DNA of 64,000 nucleotides. Source: Lentzea alba. Lineage in GTDB: Bacteria; Actinomycetota; Actinomycetes; Mycobacteriales; Pseudonocardiaceae. The position numbers and the translations under genes were made by a program. Under the pieces are notes generated by a model. It searched no databases and had not been told where the DNA came from. It saw nothing but the letters and a program-made list of their open reading frames with translations. Of this stretch, positions 58,548-64,000 are shown piece by piece (positions within the stretch are counted from its first letter, which is position 1; each line of letters starts with the position of its first letter). The stretch is from positions 1-64,000 of the forward strand of contig NZ_JAAMPJ010000017.1 of assembly GCF_011067745.1 (NCBI RefSeq), in the 5' to 3' direction.

Positions 58548-60085
58548 CCGCATCCGACAAGTGGCGCAACCCGCTGCGGGACGCGCGCGACAAGCGCCTG
58601 CCCCGCATCGCGGGCCCGAGCGCGCTGGTCATCTTCGGCGTCACCGGTGACCTGTCGCGCAAGAAGCTCATGCCCGCGATCTACGACCTCGCGAACCGGG
58701 GTCTGCTGCCGCCGGGCTTCGGTCTCGTCGGCTTCGCCCGCCGCGACTGGGCCGACCAGGACTTCATGAAGGTCGTCCACGACGCGGTGAAGGAGCACGC
58801 GCGGACGCCGTTCAACGAGGCGGTCTGGCAGCAGCTCGCCGAGGGCATCCGGTTCGTGCAGGGCACGTTCGACGACGACCAGTCGTTCGACAACCTCGCG
58901 TCGTGCCTCGCGGCTCTGGACGCCGAGCGCGGCACGGGCGGCAACCACGCGTTCTACCTGTCGATCCCGCCGGGCGCGTTTCCGACGGTGGTCAACCAGC
59001 TCAAGCGCGCGGGCCTCGCCCAGACGGCACCGGACCAGTGGCGCCGGGTCGTCATCGAGAAGCCGTTCGGTCACGACCTCGCTTCCGCCAAGGAGCTCAA
59101 CCGCACGGTCAACGAGGTCTTCCCCGAGGAGTCGGTGTTCCGCATCGACCACTACCTCGGCAAGGAGACCGTGCAGAACATCCTGGCGCTGCGGTTCGCG
59201 AACCAGCTGTACGAACCCATCTGGAACGCGAACTACGTCGACCACGTGCAGATCACCATGGCCGAGGACATCGGTCTCGGTGGCCGCGCGGGGTACTACG
59301 ACGGCATCGGTGCGACGCGCGACGTCATCCAGAACCACCTGCTGCAGCTGCTCGCGCTGATCGCGATGGAGGAGCCGGTCTCCTTCAAGCCGTCGGACCT
59401 GCGGGCGGAGAAGGTGAAGATCCTCTCGGCGACGCGGCCCGCGGGCCCGTTCGAGGAGACCACCGCGCGCGGCCAGTACTCCGGTGGCTGGCAGGGCGGT
59501 CAGAAGGTGCCCGGTCTGCTGGAGGAGGGCGGTTTCTCGCCCGAGTCGAAGACCGAGACGTTCGGCGCGATCACCTGCGAGATCAACACCCGTCGCTGGG
59601 CCGGGGTGCCGTTCTACCTGCGCACCGGCAAGCGCCTGGGCCGTCGCGTCACCGAGGTGGCGGTCGTGTTCAAGCGGGCGCCGCACCTGCCGTTCGACGA
59701 CACCGCGACCGAGGAGCTCGGGCAGAACGCCCTGGTGGTCCGGGTGCAGCCGGACGAGGGCGTGACGATCCGGTTCGGGTCGAAGGTGCCGGGCAACACC
59801 ATGGAGGTCCGCGACGTCACGATGGACTTCGGTTACGGCCACTCGTTCACCGAGTCGTCGCCGGAGGCCTACGAGCGGCTGCTGCTCGACGTGCTGCTCG
59901 GTGAGCCGTCGCTGTTCCCGAAGAACGACGAGGTCGAGCTCTCCTGGGAGATCCTCGACCCGGTGCTGGAGTTCTGGGCGCGCAAGGACGAACCAGCTTT
60001 GGAAAAGTACAAGGCCGGTACGTGGGGGCCGCCGTCGGCGGACGCGATGACGGCTCGGACCGGAAGGCACTGGAGGCGTCCGTGA
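58544..60085 (+). CDS. zwf: glucose-6-phosphate 1-dehydrogenase
   Basis: 513 aa NADP-dependent enzyme for the first step of the oxidative branch. The cofactor motif is GVTGDLSRKK, EKPFGHDL and RIDHYLGKETVQN carry the substrate-binding and catalytic residues. GTG start overlaps the pgi stop. It needs the following OpcA for assembly/activity in actinobacteria. Confidence 0.97.
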   Translation: MTASDKWRNPLRDARDKRLPRIAGPSALVIFGVTGDLSRKKLMPAIYDLANRGLLPPGFGLVGFARRDWADQDFMKVVHDAVKEHARTPFNEAVWQQLAEGIRFVQGTFDDDQSFDNLASCLAALDAERGTGGNHAFYLSIPPGAFPTVVNQLKRAGLAQTAPDQWRRVVIEKPFGHDLASAKELNRTVNEVFPEESVFRIDHYLGKETVQNILALRFANQLYEPIWNANYVDHVQITMAEDIGLGGRAGYYDGIGATRDVIQNHLLQLLALIAMEEPVSFKPSDLRAEKVKILSATRPAGPFEETTARGQYSGGWQGGQKVPGLLEEGGFSPESKTETFGAITCEINTRRWAGVPFYLRTGKRLGRRVTEVAVVFKRAPHLPFDDTATEELGQNALVVRVQPDEGVTIRFGSKVPGNTMEVRDVTMDFGYGHSFTESSPEAYERLLLDVLLGEPSLFPKNDEVELSWEILDPVLEFWARKDEPALEKYKAGTWGPPSADAMTARTGRHWRRP

Positions 60086-61104
60086 TCATCGACCTGCCCT
60101 CGACCACCACCTCCCAGATCAACTCGCGGTTGGTTCGTCTGCGTGACGAAGGCGGCGCGACCACTCTGGGCCGGGTGCTGACCCTGGTCATCGTGACCGA
60201 GGACGGCCAGCGCACCGACGCCGCGATCGACGCGGCCAACGACGCCTCCCGCGAACACCCGTGTCGCGTGATCGTCGTGGCCCGCGGCGCTCGTCAGGCG
60301 GCACCTCGCCTGGACGCGCAGATCCGCGTCGGCGGCGACGCGGGTGCGTCCGAGGTCGTTGTTCTTCGTCTGTACGGAGAACTGGCCAAGGAAGGCGCCT
60401 CGTGTGTCATGCCGCTGCTGCTGCCGGACACCCCGGTCGTGGCGTGGTGGCCGTTCGACGCGCCGATCTCCCCGTCCAAGGACCCGATCGGCCAGCTCGC
60501 GCAGCGCCGCATCACCGACGCGGCCGCGGAGAAGAACCCGATCAAGGCCCTGGAGTCCCGCAAGGCGCACTACGCGCCGGGCGACACGGACCTGGCGTGG
60601 ACGCGTCTGACGTTGTGGCGCGCCATGCTCGCGGCTTCGCTGGACCTGCCGCCGTACGAGAAGATCACCGAGGCCGAGGTGACCGGCGAGGCCGACTCGC
60701 CGTCCACGGATCTTCTGGCAGCCTGGCTGACGGACAAGCTGAAGGTGCCCGCGAAGCGCTACAAGGCGACTTCGGGCGAAGGCATCGTGCAGGTCAAGCT
60801 GGACCGCGCGTCCGGTGCCGTCGACCTGATCCGCCCGGACGGCAAGGTGGGCACGCTCTCGCAGCCCGGCCAGCCGTCGCGCCGGGTGGCGTTGCAGCGT
60901 CGTTCGGTCCGCGACTGCCTCGCCGAGGAACTGCGCCGGCTCGACCCCGACGAGGTCTACGCGGCGGCGTTGAAGTCGCTGTCGAAGATCGCGAAGGGCC
61001 GCACGCCCGCGCCGAAGCCCGCCGACGATGCTGCCGCTGCCGAGGAGTCTGCTGCCAACGGCAAGGCAGCTCCGAAGAAGTCGAAGGCGAAGGCGAGTTC
61101 GTGA
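60082..61104 (+). CDS. opcA: G6PDH assembly protein OpcA
   Basis: 340 aa from GTG 60082 (VIIDLPSTTTSQIN) with TGGAGG upstream; the longer frame is part of zwf. OpcA activates Zwf in actinobacteria. Typical stretches are TLVIVTEDGQRTDAAI, CVMPLLLPDTPVVAWWPFDAP and RKAHYAPGDTDLAWTRLTLW. It ends in an Ala/Lys-rich tail. It overlaps both neighbours by four bases. Confidence 0.95.
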   Translation: MIIDLPSTTTSQINSRLVRLRDEGGATTLGRVLTLVIVTEDGQRTDAAIDAANDASREHPCRVIVVARGARQAAPRLDAQIRVGGDAGASEVVVLRLYGELAKEGASCVMPLLLPDTPVVAWWPFDAPISPSKDPIGQLAQRRITDAAAEKNPIKALESRKAHYAPGDTDLAWTRLTLWRAMLAASLDLPPYEKITEAEVTGEADSPSTDLLAAWLTDKLKVPAKRYKATSGEGIVQVKLDRASGAVDLIRPDGKVGTLSQPGQPSRRVALQRRSVRDCLAEELRRLDPDEVYAAALKSLSKIAKGRTPAPKPADDAAAAEESAANGKAAPKKSKAKASS

Positions 61105-61880
61105 GCAATCCGCAGGTAGTGGTCCACCGCGACGGCGACCTCCTGGCCGCCGCCGCGGCGGCCCGCCTGGTCACCCGCATGGTCGACGCCCAAGCCGCCC
61201 GCGGCTACGCGTCGGTCGTGCTGACCGGCGGCCGCACCGGCACCGCCGTGCTGGAGCACCTGAACCGCAACGCCGCCCGTGACGCCGTGGACTGGTCCCG
61301 CGTGGACCTTTACTGGGGCGACGAGCGTTTCCTGCCTTCCGGTCACGCGGATCGCAACGAGACGCAGGCACGCGCGGCGCTGCTGGACCACGTGCCGGTG
61401 GATCCCGCGCGCGTGCACGTGATGGAGCCTTCGGACGGCAAGTTCGGCGACGACCCCGAGGCAGCCGCCGAGGCCTACGCCTCACTGCTGGCCTCCCTGG
61501 CCCGTCCCGAAGACCACGGCGACGTGCCGACGTTCGACGTGTGTCTGCTGGGCGTGGGCGAAGAGGGCCACGTGGCGTCGGTGTTCCCCGCTTCTCCTGC
61601 TGTCTACGAGAAGGAACGGACCGTCGTCGCCGTCCGCAACTGCCCGAAGCCACCGCCCACGCGCGTGTCGCTGACGCTGTCGTCGGTGCGCCGCGCCCAG
61701 GAGGTGTGGCTGATGACCACCGGTGGTGCCAAAGCCGCCGCGGTGGCCATGGCTCTCTCGGGTGCGGGCGAGGTCCAGCTCCCGGCCGCGGGTGCCACCG
61801 GCCGCCGTCGCACGTTGTGGCTGCTGGACTCGGCCGCCGCCTCCGCGGTGCCCACCCTGTTCAAACCGCCCCTGGCCTGA
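61101..61880 (+). CDS. pgl: 6-phosphogluconolactonase
   Basis: 259 aa from GTG 61101, coupled to opcA; the longer frame upstream is a shadow. VVLTGGRTGTAVLEHL, VDLYWGDERFLPSGHADRNE and LGVGEEGHVASVFP are diagnostic for the DevB/Pgl family. It hydrolyses 6-phosphogluconolactone. It is the last gene of the operon and is followed at 7 bp by a strong palindrome. Confidence 0.96.
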   Translation: MSNPQVVVHRDGDLLAAAAAARLVTRMVDAQAARGYASVVLTGGRTGTAVLEHLNRNAARDAVDWSRVDLYWGDERFLPSGHADRNETQARAALLDHVPVDPARVHVMEPSDGKFGDDPEAAAEAYASLLASLARPEDHGDVPTFDVCLLGVGEEGHVASVFPASPAVYEKERTVVAVRNCPKPPPTRVSLTLSSVRRAQEVWLMTTGGAKAAAVAMALSGAGEVQLPAAGATGRRRTLWLLDSAAASAVPTLFKPPLA

Positions 61881-61886
61881 TTTTGT

Positions 61887-61939
61887 GCCATGGGGGGCAC
61901 ATTCATGGACCTGACGTCCATGAATGTGCCCCCCATGGC
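61887..61939. terminator. bidirectional terminator, 47-nt core palindrome
   Basis: Between convergent pgl and M48 genes. The core spans 61890-61936: ATGGGGGG, CACATTCAT, GGAC, CTGAC, GTCC, ATGAATGTG, CCCCCCAT, with outer GCC/GGC, so about 23 of 24 arm bases pair. The right arm ends 1 bp before the M48 stop, as the other copy does with FKBP. No T tract. Confidence 0.82.
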
Positions 61940-61940
61940 T

Positions 61941-62804
61941 TTACCTCCGCTGTTGGAGGCGGGCGATCCGCTGGGCGCACGACGGGTGCGAGGCCAGCAT
62001 CCGCGCCCTGAAGCCTGCCCGTGCGCGGATGTCGTCGTGCCCCTCCCTGATCCAGCGTTGCAGCACCTCCAGCAGCCGCGGCCCGTACCCGAGCTCGGCG
62101 GCGACCCGGTCCGCGTGCAACTCGGCCCTCCTGCTCGTCAACGCCACCAGCGGCGCGATCACCGGTACCAGCAACAGCCACGGACTGGCCAGCACCGCGA
62201 CAATCCCCAACGCCACCACGACAATCATGGACACGATGGCCGCCGTGCCACCGAACGCCTGCCCAATCCGGAGCACGACCACCCCGACCAGGACAACGAC
62301 GAGAATCGTCGTCCGCGCCGGCAACTCGTACCACCACCGCAACAGACTGATCTTCGTGTGCCCGGCCAGGTGGTGCCCGAGCTCGTGCGCCAGCACCGCT
62401 TCCAACTGCTCCGCCGGCAGGCCGAGCGCCGCGGTCGACACCCCGACCACGTGCCCGCCCACCGCCATCGCGTTGATCTCGCGGGAGTTCTGAATCCGCA
62501 ACCAGTACCGGCTCGGATCAACCCCCGCGTTGGCACACACGTCCTCCAGCAACGGCTGCAGGATCGCGCTTTCCGTCCTGGTGGGCTTCCTGAGCCGGTG
62601 CACGACCGCCGCCAGCACCCGATCCGTGGCCGGCACGAACACGATCGCCCCGGAAACCAGCCACACCACCGGAAACACCCACCACGTCTGCTGGCTCACC
62701 GCCCGCCCGAGCAACGCCACGACCAGCAGGCTGCTCAACACCGTCGGTACCCCGAGCAACAGCTCGGCCACGGCGGCAACGTGAAATCGTCGGGATGCGC
62801 GCAT
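61941..62804 (-). CDS. M48-family membrane metalloprotease
   Basis: 287 aa from ATG 62804 (MRASRRFHVAAVA). The zinc motif is HELGHHLAGH, with the third ligand probably in RRAELHADRVAAE. Two hydrophobic helices precede and two follow the motif. It resembles the M48/HtpX-like or BlaR1-like proteases of actinobacteria. It may degrade membrane proteins. The upstream open frame of 38 codons is not family-like. Confidence 0.88.
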   Translation of the reverse strand: MRASRRFHVAAVAELLLGVPTVLSSLLVVALLGRAVSQQTWWVFPVVWLVSGAIVFVPATDRVLAAVVHRLRKPTRTESAILQPLLEDVCANAGVDPSRYWLRIQNSREINAMAVGGHVVGVSTAALGLPAEQLEAVLAHELGHHLAGHTKISLLRWWYELPARTTILVVVLVGVVVLRIGQAFGGTAAIVSMIVVVALGIVAVLASPWLLLVPVIAPLVALTSRRAELHADRVAAELGYGPRLLEVLQRWIREGHDDIRARAGFRARMLASHPSCAQRIARLQQRR

Positions 62805-62914
62805 CGTCACCGCCCCTCGGCGTCCGAGCGTCGCAGCCACGTCCCGTTTGTGTCCAGCCGATTCGCCCGTCCCGCCCAACGGGTACGAGGTCCGCAAGGA
62901 GCAGGCGAACCTCA

Positions 62915-63016
62915 TCAAGTGGTGGAGCTGAGCAGCTCCACCATCACAGCGACCGGCAACGACGGGTTCGCCGGCGGGAGCGCCGGGTTGCGCGCGAGTC
63001 CGTACAACGCGTTCAC
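62915..63016 (-). CDS. tiny ORF, 33 aa, overlapping the next by GTGA
   Basis: GTG 63016 to TGA 62915. It begins VNALYGLARNPALPP and ends with PVAVMVELLSSTT. It has no good ribosome site of its own and would depend on coupling to the upstream 31-aa ORF. The pattern LVNA-hydrophobic... ELL recurs in the neighbour. It may be a real small gene or a decayed one; no family recognised. Confidence 0.25.
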   Translation of the reverse strand: MNALYGLARNPALPPANPSLPVAVMVELLSSTT

Positions 63017-63108
63017 GAGATCCACCTGAGCAGTTCCTCCAGCGCGACGATCGGCAGCCGGGTGGCCAGCACGGCGTTCACCAGTCGCCCAGGTAACACG
63101 GCAGGCAT
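63013..63108 (-). CDS. tiny ORF, 31 aa
   Basis: ATG 63108 to TGA 63013. It begins MPAVLPGRLVNAVLATRLP and ends EELLRWIS. GGGGGGA precedes the start by 1 base, so initiation would be poor. The stop overlaps the GTG of the 33-aa ORF (GTGA), an arrangement common among real gene pairs here. The 355-bp spacer between the M48 protease and the sensor gene otherwise holds nothing convincing. Confidence 0.25.
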   Translation of the reverse strand: MPAVLPGRLVNAVLATRLPIVALEELLRWIS

Positions 63109-63159
63109 TCCCCCCGACAACGCGTATCATCCCGAAACGCGTTGAGTAGCGGGGGTTTT

Positions 63160-64000
63160 GTGGCGAACGGCAGTGCGAAGCGACGTCCCACCATCGGGAT
63201 GATCACCGCTGGCCCGCTGATCGAGCTCGCGGGCGAGCAGTGGCGTGGTGTCAGCGACGGGGCTCAGCACCTCGGTTGCGACCTCGTGTGCTTCGTGGGC
63301 AGCGAACTGGACCATCCGGAGCTGTACAAGCGTCGGGCGAACACGGTCTACGACCTGATTTCGCTGAACAGGATCGATGCGCTCGTTGTGTGGACTACGC
63401 GCGTGGGGCAGCTCGTCGGGTCCGACGGCATGGAGGAGTACGTCAAGCGGTACGCGCCCATGCCCATCGTGAGCGTTGAGACAGGCCTTGCTCAGTGGCC
63501 AACGATTTTGATGAACAACCGCGACGGCATGAAGCAGGCCGTCGACCACCTCATCGAGGTGCACGGCAAGCGCAGGATCGCGTTCATCAGGGGGCCGCAA
63601 ACGCATGCGGGCGCCCGGGAACGGTTCCTGGGCTACGCGGATTCGTTGCGCAACCACGGGATTCCGTTCGATCCCTCGCTCGTCACGACGCCGGGCTCGT
63701 TCATCTGGGAACCGAACGGCGCGGCCGAGTCGGTGCGCAAGATGATCGCGAACGTCGAGGTGCCGCCGGACGCCATCGCCGCCGCCAACGACGACTACGC
63801 GATCGGGGTCGTGTCCGCGCTGGAGGGGATGGGCTTCCGCACGCCGGAAGACGTTGCCGTCGTCGGATATGACAACCACACGAACGTCCGCACGCACGAC
63901 CTCGGCTACCTGGCGCTGGCCGGCGGTGGGACGTCCAGGGTGCAGCGCGAGGTCAACATCGACGCGGCGACGCCCGCGTTCACGACCGTCCGGGCGCCGT
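63160..64000 (+). CDS. periplasmic-binding-like (LacI-type) sensor protein, 3' end outside window
   Basis: 280 codons to the window edge, GTG start with a G-rich stretch upstream. The N-terminus (MANGSAKRRPTIGMITAGPL) enters directly into a LacI/PBP-I type domain (GVSDGAQHLGCDLVCFVG; RIDALVVWTTRVGQ; GMKQAVDHLIEVHGKRRIAFI; AIAAANDDYAIGVVSALEGMG; VAVVGYDNH). No DNA-binding domain precedes it, so it is not a normal LacI repressor. Relatives often continue into signalling domains (GGDEF or kinase); that part is not visible. Confidence 0.78.
   Translation, partial: MANGSAKRRPTIGMITAGPLIELAGEQWRGVSDGAQHLGCDLVCFVGSELDHPELYKRRANTVYDLISLNRIDALVVWTTRVGQLVGSDGMEEYVKRYAPMPIVSVETGLAQWPTILMNNRDGMKQAVDHLIEVHGKRRIAFIRGPQTHAGARERFLGYADSLRNHGIPFDPSLVTTPGSFIWEPNGAAESVRKMIANVEVPPDAIAAANDDYAIGVVSALEGMGFRTPEDVAVVGYDNHTNVRTHDLGYLALAGGGTSRVQREVNIDAATPAFTTVRAP

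Noticed and set aside
1..64000. CRISPR array
   Set aside because: No regularly spaced direct repeats of 25-40 bp were seen anywhere.
63160..64000. LacI-family repressor
   Set aside because: No N-terminal helix-turn-helix precedes the ligand-binding domain.

Overview
This is high-GC actinobacterial DNA, most likely from a Pseudonocardiaceae genus close to Lentzea, Saccharothrix or Amycolatopsis. The evidence is strong GC bias, many GTG starts, ATGA/GTGA stop-start overlaps, an actinobacterial rRNA leader at the left edge, a conservon, a WhiJ/DUF397 pair, and a SufR-type suf operon. Genus is an inference.

The backbone is the block known in Mycobacterium tuberculosis as Rv1445c-Rv1466, here in inverse orientation. 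It runs sufT-sufU-sufS-sufC-Rieske-sufD-sufB-sufR (minus), mptB, ABC transporter pair and ctaA (plus), qor (plus), ctaB (minus), then tkt-tal-pgi-zwf-opcA-pgl (plus). These genes cover Fe-S cluster assembly, lipoglycan mannosylation, heme O and heme A synthesis for cytochrome oxidase, and the pentose phosphate pathway. Everything between the backbone blocks is accessory.

Left part (1-10 kb): the promoter and leader of an rRNA operon leaving the window; a divergent pair (F420-type oxidoreductase and lycopene cyclase) whose start codons overlap; a degenerate EAL-CBS-GGDEF protein; a GCS2-type ligase; a DUF574 methyltransferase. Next comes a three-gene terpenoid cassette (class II diterpene cyclase, P450, UbiA-type protein), a Nudix hydrolase, and an array of seven tRNA or tRNA-like genes within about 570 bp. 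Several of these are structurally abnormal.

Middle accessory blocks: 18.5-26.4 kb holds a large patatin protein coupled to a TetR regulator, an SDR with a perfect operator, a DMT-GT4 fusion, DUF998, and a strongly folded non-coding stretch. 29.1-44.3 kb holds an ankyrin protein, a GbsR-like regulator with two dyads, DinB, a WhiJ/DUF397 pair, a broken Uma2 gene, a conservon (CvnA-D), an acetate-type symporter with DUF485, a hydrolase, a MocR regulator, an ATP-grasp gene and a DUF885 peptidase-like gene.

The 45.4-52.5 kb block looks most like an undescribed signalling or defence system. It encodes a 2-TM protein, a cupin and an HD protein, then a divergent pair: a small helical protein, and a protein with an N-terminal amyloid-signalling (BASS/RHIM-like) motif. 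The latter is coupled to a multi-TM protein. A CHAT-like protein lacking the recognisable catalytic His/Cys follows on the opposite strand. Two 47-nt palindromes with the same architecture but different paired bases flank convergent genes at 45.4 and 61.9 kb. The window ends in an M48 protease, two tiny ORFs and a truncated sugar-binding-like sensor gene.
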